Positions 8,007 through 15,739 of a DNA stretch of 64,000 nt are shown here, piece after piece (the first letter of the stretch is position 1; every line of letters starts with the position of its first letter). The DNA is from Paenibacillus_S sp043945595 (lineage in GTDB: Bacteria; Bacillota; Bacilli; Paenibacillales; NBRC-103111), in NCBI RefSeq assembly GCF_043945595.1, contig NZ_JBIFNP010000001.1, forward strand, positions 4,526,001 through 4,590,000, given 5' to 3'. A program made the position numbers and the translations under genes. The notes below the pieces were generated by a model. That model saw only the letters and a list, made by a program, of their open reading frames with translations, did no database searches and was not told where the DNA came from.

Positions 8007-8625
8007 TTAGGTGTCGTACTCCTTTCGAGGCAAATTTTGGATAAACGCTTCGAAGGTCTTCTCGATATCCTGCTTGACTTCCTCTATGATCGAACGTTCC
8101 TTATCCTCCATCGGCTCCGGATGCTTCTGCAAATAATAGCGGATGCGCTCGTCAATCTGCTTTTTGACATCCTCTACAATGAATTTGCGGTAAGGCTCAT
8201 CCAAAGGATAGCGGTACTGCTGCTCCATCTTCTCCAGCGCGCGATAAGCATCGCTGCTCAAATACTGCTGGACCTGGTCCATGAATATCCTGAAACATAG
8301 GACCGTACTGTTCACTCCCCGGCGGTGTGCTGACGGACTGGCCAACGGCAAATTCCTCGATGGATGAATCTTTATCGCCCGGATTGGGATTAAGACCGAT
8401 ATTCAGGGTCCCTTCCAGCTTTTCGACCTTCAATAGATCGAACCGGTATTCATTATTAATGACGGGCTGCTGCTGTGCGCTTTTCTTTTGAAGCTCCTTC
8501 ACTTCCTTATCCAGATCATCAAGCCTCGATGTCAATTGTTGGATTTGTTGATTTTGGTACTGCAAGTATTCGTTCACCTGCTGAATATAACGCAACCATT
8601 CCTGGCTCCAGTAGTACATTCCCAT
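8007..8625 (-). pseudogene. gerPC: Spore germination protein GerPC, one frameshift
   Basis: The largest GerP protein (about 205 residues once repaired). A coiled-coil N-terminus (YLQYQNQQIQQLTSRLDDLD and following) is succeeded by NNEYRFDLLKVEKLEGTLNI, a conserved GerPC block. After ...SEQYGPMF the frame is lost. The adjacent frame resumes at IFMDQVQQYLSSDAYRALEK and ends at 8007. One extra T in the TTT (AAA at 8293-8295 on +) would explain it. ATG 8625 is chosen for the AAGGAGAGG site 6 nt upstream. In B. cereus, loss of gerP genes slows germination, so a real mutation here would matter. An assembly error is equally possible. Confidence 0.8.
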
Positions 8626-8643
8626 CAACCTCTCCTTACGGCA

Positions 8644-8853
8644 CTATAGACTTGGCTCTGTTAAAGGAATAAAAGGAATGGTAGATGCCGATGACTCCGC
8701 AGTGGGTGCCGGCTCCTTGAACCCCCCCGTATTATATAGCTGTGAGAGGGGCTTAATGATTCCAGCACTGCCGATTTGAAGTACGGAAGAGTTAGAAATT
8801 GCCTCCACTTTAAAGGTATGAATGACAATATTCTGGTTGATGAAAAAATTCAT
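8644..8853 (-). CDS. gerPB: Spore germination protein GerPB
   Basis: The 69-residue protein opens MNFFINQNIVIHTFKVEAIS and continues with SSVLQIGSAGIIKPLSQLYNTGGF. The INQ-IVI start and the QIGSAG-I..LSQLYNTGG block are the GerPB signature. I start at 8853 (GGAGG 9 nt upstream) rather than at the ATG three codons earlier, which is too close to that site. The tail is rich in Pro and Ser (APTAESSASTIPFIPLTEP), which is variable in the family. Confidence 0.87.
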   Translation of the reverse strand: MNFFINQNIVIHTFKVEAISNSSVLQIGSAGIIKPLSQLYNTGGFKEPAPTAESSASTIPFIPLTEPSL

Positions 8854-8868
8854 TGCTTCCATCCTCCT

Positions 8869-9099
8869 CTAACCAGGTTCGGGGTCCGGCGTGCCGATCG
8901 CTCTTTCCTCGTAGGCGAAGCTGCCGTACACATTAACGACGCTGGGTGCGTTGGTAATGTTTAGCGTGTTCCCGGAATTGAATGAACTGCCTCCGGCATA
9001 TGTTTTACTGTACGTACTCGGAGATATAATTCCGACATCGCCTACATTCATCACACCGCTGACGATATTGATGGAGATCGCACCTACAATAGCGGGCAT
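8869..9099 (-). CDS. gerPA: Spore germination protein GerPA
   Basis: First gene of the gerP operon, 76 residues. It starts MPAIVGAISINIVSGVMNVG and continues DVGIISPSTYSKTYAGG, then SFNSGN, matching the GerPA/GerPF family (PF10676-type). AAAGGATG precedes the ATG. The operon should be driven by mother-cell sigma K. A CATAGAAATA sequence about 45 nt upstream is only an imperfect match to a sigma-K -10 box, so I do not annotate a promoter. Confidence 0.87.
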   Translation of the reverse strand: MPAIVGAISINIVSGVMNVGDVGIISPSTYSKTYAGGSSFNSGNTLNITNAPSVVNVYGSFAYEERAIGTPDPEPG

Positions 9100-9190
9100 A
9101 GTTTTACATCCTTTTTAGTTAAAATGTCCTTATTTTATTTCTATGAAGGAACTTTCGGCGTATTCATCTATTTATGAAGGAGTGTCTGCA

Positions 9191-9424
9191 ATGAGGATGA
9201 CCGTCAAAAATAAATGTATCCGCGTCGGCTCCATTAAAATCAGCGGGGTGGGCAGCTCTTCCCTCGTCCTGATCGGAGATGCCGAGGTCATAACCTGCTC
9301 CTCGTATTTCGATACCCCCGCAGATTCGCTTATTTACAGTCCGGCCGTGCCGCTCATCCCGCCTTTCAGGGAGCTCCCTGCGGCTGCTGCTACGGACGCG
9401 GCACCGCCGTCAACGCCTCATTAG
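9191..9424 (+). CDS. Second GerPD-like spore protein, divergent from gerPA
   Basis: The 77-residue protein reads MRMTVKNKCIRVGSIKISGV, then GSSSLVLIGDAEVITCSSYF, then DTPADSLIYSP. Compared with GerPD of the operon it keeps the -VG-I-I--h-SSS-hLhGD motif and the S-hhDTP block. It therefore looks like a paralogue transcribed away from the operon. The start is chosen for GAAGGAG about 10 nt upstream; the ORF can be extended 16 codons but without a ribosome site. The tail is Ala/Pro-rich (AAAATDAAPPSTPH). Function is presumed coat-related. Confidence 0.65.
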   Translation: MRMTVKNKCIRVGSIKISGVGSSSLVLIGDAEVITCSSYFDTPADSLIYSPAVPLIPPFRELPAAAATDAAPPSTPH

Positions 9425-9531
9425 CCCCGCGATGAGCGTATGCGGGCATCTTGCTTCTTGCGGCAAAAGACCGCTTCAAGGCGGCACGGCCCCGCTAGCG
9501 GGCTTCGTCAGTCGCCGCCGCCCGAAGGCCG

Positions 9532-10710
9532 TTACAGCCTGCCAAGGAACGCCTGCATCCGTTCCAGCGCTTCCTGCAGCTTAGGCAGGGAGGTGGCATA
9601 GGAGCAGCGGATAAAGCCTTCGCCCCCCGGCCCGAAGGCATCTCCCGGCACCGTCACCACCTTGCTTTCCTGAAGCAGCCGCTGAGCGAACTGGTCCGAC
9701 GTCAAACCGGTGTGGGCGATTGACGGAAAGACGTAAAAGGCGCCAAGCGGTTCATGGCATGGCAAGCCGATCTGCCGCAGCCCCTGCACGATCATCCGCC
9801 TCCGCTGGTTGTAGGAATCGATCATGTGATCCTTCTCCTCCAGCCCGTTTTTGAGCGATTCGATCGCCGCAATCTGCCCCATGATAGGAGCGCACATCAG
9901 CGTGTATTGATGAATTTTGAGCATAGCGGCGATGACCTCGGGGTGCCCGCATGCATAGCCTACTCTCCAACCTGTCATGGCAAAGCCCTTGGAAAACCCG
10001 CTCACCAGCACGGTTCTCTCCTTCATGCCCGGCAGCCCGGCCAGGCTGACATGCTTGCCTTCGTATGTCAGCTCGGCGTAGATTTCGTCGGAGATGACCA
10101 GCAGATTGTGCTCCACGGCGAGCTTCGCTATCGGAAGCCAGTCTTCATAGGTCATGACGGCTCCGGTAGGATTATTCGGATAGCACAGAATCAGCACCTT
10201 GGATCTCGGTGTGATCTTGCTCTGCAGCGCTTCGGCCGTCAGCTTGAATTGATCCTCGGCACGGGTCTCGATCTCTACCACCATGCCTCCGCTTAAGGCC
10301 GTGATCGGCGCATACGAAATATAGCAGGGCACCGGCACGAGCACCTCGTCGCCCGGAGTAATGACCGCGCGCAAAGCCAGGTCGATCGCTTCGCTGCTGC
10401 CGACCGTAACCATAATCTCGTCCGCCGGATCATAATTCACCTCAAAGCCGGATGACAAGTATTCGGCAATCGCCTCCCTCAGCTCCGGCAAGCCCGCATT
10501 GTGCGTATAGGTCGTTCTGCCCTGTTCCAGCGAGCGGATGCAGGCGTCCCGGACCGCCTTCGGCGTTACAAAATCCGGCTCGCCGACGCCGAGCGAGATG
10601 ATATCCTTTTGCCCGTCGATCAAATCGAAAAACTTCCGTATGCCTGAAGGCGGCATTTCCCTTACTACCGGTGAAATCAGCTCTCTTATCGAATGATTAG
10701 ACATATCCAT
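9532..10710 (-). CDS. PLP-dependent class I/II aminotransferase (AlaT/PatA-like)
   Basis: This 392-residue fold-type I aminotransferase has SLGVGEPDF near the N-terminus and CYPNNPTGAVM around residue 170. SDEIYAELTYEG holds the Asp/Tyr that contact the PLP ring, VSGFSKGFAMTGWRVGY holds the Schiff-base lysine (about residue 240), and a C-terminal RCSYATS arginine binds the substrate carboxylate. It belongs to the aspartate/alanine/aromatic transaminase group; the opening PPSGIRKFFDL resembles B. subtilis AlaT. The start is ATG 10710, with GGAGAGG 4 nt upstream. A T-box leader precedes it, so expression responds to the charging of one tRNA. That strongly suggests amino-acid biosynthesis. Confidence 0.85.
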   Translation of the reverse strand: MDMSNHSIRELISPVVREMPPSGIRKFFDLIDGQKDIISLGVGEPDFVTPKAVRDACIRSLEQGRTTYTHNAGLPELREAIAEYLSSGFEVNYDPADEIMVTVGSSEAIDLALRAVITPGDEVLVPVPCYISYAPITALSGGMVVEIETRAEDQFKLTAEALQSKITPRSKVLILCYPNNPTGAVMTYEDWLPIAKLAVEHNLLVISDEIYAELTYEGKHVSLAGLPGMKERTVLVSGFSKGFAMTGWRVGYACGHPEVIAAMLKIHQYTLMCAPIMGQIAAIESLKNGLEEKDHMIDSYNQRRRMIVQGLRQIGLPCHEPLGAFYVFPSIAHTGLTSDQFAQRLLQESKVVTVPGDAFGPGGEGFIRCSYATSLPKLQEALERMQAFLGRL

Positions 10711-10734
10711 CCATCCTCTCCGTTATGTGAAAAA

Positions 10735-11012
10735 ACAAAAAAACCCGCCCCTGACAAGGGACGAGTTTATACCCGTGTTACCACCCTAGTTTCACCCCGA
10801 ACGGAGTGACACTCTGCTCACATATCCATCAATACGTGTTCCTTGTAACGTAGGAAATACGGCATAGCCTACTAATTTCAGCTTGCTTCTCGGAGATGGC
10901 TTTCGGCAGACATTTGAACGTTGGTTTTCAGCAACCCCAACTCTCTGTCAGAACAAATGGACGGCTTACTCTTTCTCTTCTTCGAATTTAAAGGTACCGT
11001 TATGAAATTTAA
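10735..11012 (-). promoter_or_regulatory. T-box riboswitch leader
   Basis: The minus strand carries the T-box core AGGGTGGTAACACGG (complement of 10773-10787), which pairs with the 3' end of uncharged tRNA. It is followed by the terminator stem ACTCGTCCCTTGTCAGGGGC with a run of T ending near 10735. Upstream there is a large stem I: arms CATTTG and CAAATG around the AGAGAGTTGGGG apical region, and an AGTA-type element near 10967. The leader is about 275 nt long and ends 25 nt before the aminotransferase. I could not fix the specifier codon; GCC (Ala) in TCTGCCGAAAGCC is one candidate. Confidence 0.88.
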
Positions 11013-11016
11013 GGTA

Positions 11017-11045
11017 ATCATAAACAGCGCAGGACGGTTTGTCAA
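11017..11045 (-). promoter_or_regulatory. Sigma-A promoter of the T-box transcript
   Basis: TTGACA (11040-11045) and TATGAT (11017-11022) on the minus strand are separated by exactly 17 nt. This places the transcript start near 11010, at the start of the T-box leader. Confidence 0.85.
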
Positions 11046-11215
11046 TAGTCAAATATCCGGCAGAAAGCACAAAATCAAAAGTCAGATTTTGTGACATGAA
11101 AAAGAAAGGAAATATGACTTGCTATCTTTTAAAAAATTTTCCTTTTTATAACGAGCACGTCGAGAACTCAGCGGCGTTTGGCTTGTCCCTAGCAAAAGGA
11201 CCGACCAGTAATCAT

Positions 11216-11387
11216 GAGGCCACTGAAAAAGTCATTGCTACGAGTACGGAATATTCTTACGATCGCTGTTGTCTCTGTATTTCTCTGATTATATTCCGCT
11301 TGTAGCGGTTGAAATCCAGGGACAAAGGCGAACGCTTACGCTTCTACAGAACATTTCCGTACCCTCTGTAAGTTCTTCAGTGGCCTC
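11216..11387 (+). mobile_element. MITE-like palindromic element A, copy 1, with perfect 8-bp target duplication
   Basis: The 172-bp element has terminal inverted repeats GAGGCCACTGAAAAA and TTCTTCAGTGGCCTC. The 8-bp sequence GTAATCAT occurs directly on both sides (11208-11215 and 11388-11395). The body is one long imperfect hairpin around CCGCTTGTAGCGG with arms such as GATTTC/GAAATCC. It carries no ORF. Copies 2 (19623-19794, inverted) and 3 (30925-31097) are clear homologues; copies 1 and 2 differ at only a handful of positions. I see no matching transposase in the window. Confidence 0.85.
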
Positions 11388-11504
11388 GTAATCATTGGCC
11401 GGTCAGTTCGTATGTGAAGTATTTCTTACACTCCCCTATGAAAGGGGTATAAGCTCCCGGATCGACAAGCTTGCAATGCCTGAGCGAAGCGGCTGGCAGC
11501 CTGC

Positions 11505-13649
11505 TTATTTTTCCACGTTGCTCGTGCTCGCATCCGTCTCCCGCAGCTGAAGCTTTGCATGAACCAGCGTATTATTCTCGATCGTATACTTCGGCGCCCC
11601 GGCTCCCGCGTAGATCGTCGAGATCCCCTGGGCAGGAAGATTGGTCGTTATCGTATTGCCGCGGATCACGGCCTCCTTCACTGCGTACGGATTGTTTCTC
11701 GTCCAGTAATCCCCAATAATGACAGCGTAGTCCGTCGCCGCGGCCATCCGCTCCGATACGATCTCGTTGTTCTCGAACCGGATGCTTTGAGCTTGGACCG
11801 CCTTCAGCGCGAAGCGCCGGTTCAGCATCTCGAAGCTGGAGTTCGTCATTGTGAAATCCGCATCAGGATGTGTGACGATGATGCCTTCTTTCACCTTGAG
11901 CCGGCATTGGTCGAACACATATGCGCCTTCTCCATCCAGCGTAATTCCGCTCGTCGCCGACTCGATGTCGCACTGATTGTACGTGGCCGGAGGCAGATTC
12001 AAGCCGCTTGTCTCGCGTACCGTAAGCCCGTCGATCACGCTGCCGCTTGCGGCTCCACCCGAAAGGCCGGCCCCGATCAGCGTAATATGGCTCAGATGAA
12101 CCGGCTGGAGCCATAAGGAAAGCTCCGCGCCGCCCTTATCGTTAATCAGCGTAATATTGGAGGCCGATATCCCGAACGGTTCCTTGCTGCTGATAATGAA
12201 CTTGGAGTCGGTAAATGTCATGCCGTCCAGCGATAAGTTAGGCCCTTCCAAATGCGTCAGCGAATCGTTCATTTGGTTGCCGATAAAATGAACGTCATGG
12301 TAAGCGTAGATGCTGGTTCCATCAAAATGGTTATCCTTAACCGTAGCGCCGGTAAACGGAGGCGACACCGCCAATCCGATTCGTCCCTTGGAGCCGAAGC
12401 GGTTTCCTTCCACCGTGGCGTCATGTCCATCGTATAGGATCAAATCATACGCCGTGTTATTATAAAACTCGTTATTTTGAATAAAAATGTTCGTATTCAA
12501 GTGACCGTTCTGCCCGTAGCCGCCCTCCACATCAATTCCCGACTGAGGCGCCGCGCCTTTCATATCATGCAGCTTGTTATTCTTGATAGTAATCTGGTCG
12601 CCGCCTCCGACCGTAATCCCCTGCCTGCGGTTAAAAGCGAATTCGGAATTTTGAATCACCACCTGCTTGGATACGGCCCGCTGCCAAAATTCCACATAAG
12701 CTCCGGTGCTGACCGCTTGGTTGAACACCAGATGGAAATCGGCAGCTCCCTCCGGGATTTGCATAATTTGACGCATTGTCATATCGTGCAGACTCGTCAA
12801 GAACGTGCCATCCTGCTTATAAAAATAAATGTCAAAAACGGCCGGGAGCTTCTGCCTGTTCGACAATTCGAATTCCCTTTCGGTTTGGAAGATCGGATGA
12901 TTGAAATGGAGCGGCGCCTTCGTACGGATTTTACCAGCATCCGCGATCATTTTGCCGCTGTCGTCAATCGCTCCGGAAACGAAGCTGTTCTCATACAAAT
13001 CCTGCACCAGCGTTCCTTTGCCGCCGACCGCCAGCCCGTCGCCTGTGAAGTCAACCGCTTTAACGCCATCTACCGTTACATTGACGGCGCCTTCGATCAC
13101 GATCCCGTACCCGCCTTCATGGGTGCCTCCGCTGGAGTAATCGTGGGTATCTTTATCCCCTCGGTAGGTGCCGCCCTTAAGGGTCACATGATTCGCTCCA
13201 TACCCGACGTGCAGCGTCTGGTAGCCCGGCAGTCCATTCGTTTCCTTCCGAAGGACCGCTTGTTCGTCCAGCTCAAAGGTCATATCCGGCACCATATTGA
13301 TGCGCGCACTCGGATCGGAAGGCCGCGCAGGATCTTCCTTCTTAATCAAATAGGTTCCGGCCGGAACCTTGAACGTGCTCTTCCCGTTGTTATGTGCCCA
13401 GACTAAGGCATCGTTGAAGCCTTTTGTCGTCTCCTCCGGATGCGTGCCGTCCTTGTAAATATGCCAGTCCTCAGGCACCAGCGTGTATACCGTATCGTCC
13501 TGGACAGAGGTTGTGCTTGAAGATGAGGCTGAGGCATCTGAGGCATCTGAGACAGCTGGGGCATCTGAGACAACCGAAGCATCCGGGGCCTCCGCCCCCG
13601 TTAGCAGAAATGCCAGCAGAAATGCAAAAGCAAACAAAGTATTTTTCAT
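11505..13649 (-). CDS. Secreted right-handed parallel beta-helix protein
   Basis: The 714-residue protein has a signal peptide (MKNTLFAFAFLLAFLLTGAE). An Asp/Ala/Ser/Val low-complexity linker follows at about 22-48 (repeats of the type DASxVSDA), then an N-terminal cap typical of pectate-lyase-like folds (FNDALVWAHNNGKSTFKVPAGTYLI). From about residue 140 there are many beta-helix coils with N-ladder motifs (NVTVDGV, VVIQNSEF, ITIKNNKL, IFIQNNEFYNNTAYDLILY, ATVEGNRF). It is probably a cell-surface or secreted polysaccharide-binding or -cleaving protein. No catalytic triad of a known lyase or hydrolase family could be assigned with certainty. It is monocistronic, between a mobile repeat and a long leader region. 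Confidence 0.78.
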   Translation of the reverse strand: MKNTLFAFAFLLAFLLTGAEAPDASVVSDAPAVSDASDASASSSSTTSVQDDTVYTLVPEDWHIYKDGTHPEETTKGFNDALVWAHNNGKSTFKVPAGTYLIKKEDPARPSDPSARINMVPDMTFELDEQAVLRKETNGLPGYQTLHVGYGANHVTLKGGTYRGDKDTHDYSSGGTHEGGYGIVIEGAVNVTVDGVKAVDFTGDGLAVGGKGTLVQDLYENSFVSGAIDDSGKMIADAGKIRTKAPLHFNHPIFQTEREFELSNRQKLPAVFDIYFYKQDGTFLTSLHDMTMRQIMQIPEGAADFHLVFNQAVSTGAYVEFWQRAVSKQVVIQNSEFAFNRRQGITVGGGDQITIKNNKLHDMKGAAPQSGIDVEGGYGQNGHLNTNIFIQNNEFYNNTAYDLILYDGHDATVEGNRFGSKGRIGLAVSPPFTGATVKDNHFDGTSIYAYHDVHFIGNQMNDSLTHLEGPNLSLDGMTFTDSKFIISSKEPFGISASNITLINDKGGAELSLWLQPVHLSHITLIGAGLSGGAASGSVIDGLTVRETSGLNLPPATYNQCDIESATSGITLDGEGAYVFDQCRLKVKEGIIVTHPDADFTMTNSSFEMLNRRFALKAVQAQSIRFENNEIVSERMAAATDYAVIIGDYWTRNNPYAVKEAVIRGNTITTNLPAQGISTIYAGAGAPKYTIENNTLVHAKLQLRETDASTSNVEK

Positions 13650-13909
13650 ATTTCATTTCACCATTCTTTTATTCATATTTGGTAGCCGTTCAATTCCGAT
13701 GGCAAGCAGCCTGATTCAATTTCAGCTCCATTATAGTCAATCTTGCCGCTGCAGCTCCACCTCACTTTCGAATTCGATTTGTGGTGCAGGATCATTTTAC
13801 TATCATACCTCAGAAAGAGAGCATAATTTGTCAGTTTATGGAACGGATCCAGCGGCTTGAAACCCTGCTTTTCCGCCGCATATACATCAGAAATGACCTT
13901 CATGATAAT

Positions 13910-13932
13910 AAAAAAACAGCCCACATAGGCTG
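13910..13932 (-). terminator. Terminator-like hairpin upstream of the beta-helix gene
   Basis: CAGCC/GGCTG with a 6-7 nt loop is followed by TTTTTTT on the minus strand. It lies 260 nt upstream of the beta-helix start. A short reading frame (about 33 codons, no ATG, ending EEGVMRQGGKA) precedes it and could be the tail of a decayed gene. The hairpin may therefore be a leftover terminator or an attenuator. Nothing else is recognised in 13650-14186 except the palindrome at 14061. Confidence 0.5.
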
Positions 13933-14060
13933 CATTAGGCCTTTCCACCCTGCCGCATTACTCCTTCTTCGGTTCGAATGAACCAGAAATCCTCATTTTC
14001 TTCCGACCCTCCGAAATGGCTGAGGCTTAGGTAGGAATTTGCTCCCTAGCGTGCCTATTT

Positions 14061-14074
14061 CGCCTAAATAGGCG
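14061..14074. other. Perfect 14-bp palindrome, possible operator
   Basis: CGCCTAAATAGGCG is a perfect dyad about 110 nt upstream of the CBO0543-like gene. Its half-site GCCTATTT recurs just to the left (14053-14060). It could be a repressor site or chance. Confidence 0.3.
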
Positions 14075-14186
14075 CTTTCCTGATTTTATGTAAATTTTGC
14101 ATTGATTTTTCACTTATTGGAAAAAATCATATTAACAGATACTGGCGATAGATTGGTTAAAACGCAGGTTGGCTGGAGGTAACAGG

Positions 14187-14693
14187 ATGATTTTATTAAC
14201 CGATCTCATATTTCTTGCAGTCACCTTGGTTTCGAAATCCCGGCGCCAATGGCAGACTTATTTTGAGACGATGCTGTTTGTTTCGTTCTTAAATCTTTTA
14301 TACAATTTTTTGTGCAGCAACTATTTAATCTGGTCGTTTCAGCCGGACATACTGAGCAGCCATACTATGACCGATCTTACAAATACAATCATTTTGCTTC
14401 CCTGCATCACGCTTTTATATCTTAACTATTTTCCTGATATCTCCATGAAGCGCAAGGTATTCTACTATGTTGCTTGGGTCGTTTTGTTGTGCCTTATCGA
14501 ATATACTTGGCTGCATTTCGGAAAAATCAGTTATCATCACGGCTGGAGTTTTTATTGGTCGATCGGGTTCTATTTCGCCATGTTCTTCATGATCCGTTTC
14601 TTCCATACGCATCGCGCTAAAGCATTACTGCTTTCATCCGCCATCATCGTTTTATTGCTTTTTTGGTTTAAGATTCCTGTTTTTCAAAGATGA
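14187..14693 (+). CDS. CBO0543-family integral membrane protein
   Basis: The 168-residue protein has about five membrane segments: MILLTDLIFLAVTLV, then MLFVSFLNLLYNFL, TNTIILLPCITLLYL, VFYYVAWVVLLCLIEY and SFYWSIGFYFAMFFM. The conserved motif ICISYHHGW-like (GKISYHHGWSFYWSIGFY) and the ...EYTWLHFG stretch identify the CBO0543 family, common in Bacillus and Paenibacillus and of unknown function. ATG 14187 is chosen because GGAGGT lies 7 nt upstream; an in-frame TTG further up has no such site. Stand-alone gene. Confidence 0.72.
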   Translation: MILLTDLIFLAVTLVSKSRRQWQTYFETMLFVSFLNLLYNFLCSNYLIWSFQPDILSSHTMTDLTNTIILLPCITLLYLNYFPDISMKRKVFYYVAWVVLLCLIEYTWLHFGKISYHHGWSFYWSIGFYFAMFFMIRFFHTHRAKALLLSSAIIVLLLFWFKIPVFQR

Positions 14694-14741
14694 GCAATTT
14701 ACTAATAATAAAGAGATCGTTGGATCGGCCCCTTTTTAGCG

Positions 14742-15424
14742 CTACTTTGAAATATAAAAACTATTGTTAGTAAAGCTTGCAGTCAAGCCAAGCTCCTCAA
14801 CGGCAAACTTCCAGGTCATTGGAAAATAATTAACATCGTTCAGGACAAGCAAAGGATATTCCTCGCTCGAGTTATCGATCCATACGTCGTTCACATAAAC
14901 ATTAAAATCAGGAAGCTTCGCATACAGCTTGGATGCGGGAACGCCTGCATCCGGGTTTAGTTTGGCCGCTTTCGCCTCCGACTTTCTTACAACAAAGCCG
15001 ACATCGGCGTCCCATTTGGTTTCAAGTCCTAACGCTTGCGTATAATTCCAGGTCATCGGAAAATAAGTAATATCCTTGTATTCGATCACCGGATATTTCG
15101 ATGTGGAATTACCTGCTGGCCATTCACATAAACAGGATAGGAAGGCAGGCTCACTTTGACGGCGCCGTCAGGAATAACCTCTTTAGGAGTTGTATACACC
15201 GGTGAACTGCTGCCTGTAGATGAGGAACCGGAGCTTGACGATCCGCTGCTGCTTCCCCCGCCATTATGATAATGGTACTCTCCGTACTTCAGTCCCCATT
15301 TCTCACAGTTGGTCCGGCAATAATGTCCCCCGTTAGCGTCCGTCCTGCCCGGGTGAGCACCTGCAATGGAAGAAAAAGACAAGCTGAGTAGTGCAAAAGA
15401 AACAATAATTTTCTTGATTTTCAT
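14742..15424 (-). pseudogene. Secreted YHYH-motif protein with stalk-like repeats, one frameshift
   Basis: A signal peptide (MKIKKIIVSFALLSLSFSS) is followed by AHPGRTDANGGHYCRTNCEK and YGEYHYHNGGGSSSG. This Cys/His-rich module is known as the YHYH domain of small secreted Firmicute proteins. A Ser/Gly linker leads to two copper-amine-oxidase-N/stalk-like repeats (VKVSLPSYPVYVNGQQV and FNVYVNDVWIDNSSEEYPLL, each followed by a TYFPMTW or NYFPMTW strand). The frame is lost after NGQQV. Adding one A near 15107-15110 restores NSTSKYPVIEYKDITYFP. ATG 15424 has AGGAGG 8 nt upstream. The HxH and Cys residues suggest metal binding. Confidence 0.7.
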
Positions 15425-15538
15425 GGTAATATCCTCCTGAATTGGTTCAAATGACCTAGAAAATAATACCATGAAAGATAAATAGCGGCAATTATTATTT
15501 TGAAAATCGGGACAAGCTTGCCCGCACCCTGCTCCACC

Positions 15539-15739
15539 TTACAGCCAATGGGACAGCATCCAACCGATAGCTTTATTTACATCCAGCGGATGCCGGAGAA
15601 TGATACTGCCCCAAAGCACAGCCCCCAACGTCGTTAGGCCGAAAAAAAGCCCCATTTCCTTCTTTTGGGACGGGCTCGCTCTTAATATCCAGAACCCGCC
15701 TATGTGAAAAAAAATATACAAAAGAATCAGCAGAGTCAT
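15539..15739 (-). CDS. Small membrane protein at the end of the ger receptor operon
   Basis: The 66-residue protein has two membrane segments (MTLLILLYIFFHIGGFWIL and LFFGLTTLGAVLWGSIIL) separated by SPSQKKEMG. Its ATG overlaps the stop region of the germination permease gene by 4 nt (ATGA), so it is part of that operon. Several Bacillaceae receptor operons carry a small two-helix D subunit that modulates germination. This protein matches that description in size, topology and position, but the assignment is inference. Confidence 0.6.
   Translation of the reverse strand: MTLLILLYIFFHIGGFWILRASPSQKKEMGLFFGLTTLGAVLWGSIILRHPLDVNKAIGWMLSHWL

Noticed and set aside
9480..9510. Terminator between the GerPD-like and aminotransferase genes
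   Set aside because: GCCCCGCTAGCGGGC can fold, but there is no T-run on either strand.
12477..13406. Long + strand ORF of 309 codons opposite the beta-helix gene
   Set aside because: It is antisense to a protein with clear signal peptide and repeats, and its own translation shows no domain.
13673..13948. 91-codon ORF upstream of the beta-helix gene
   Set aside because: No ribosome site, composition unlike a protein, and its start overlaps the terminator-like hairpin at 13910.
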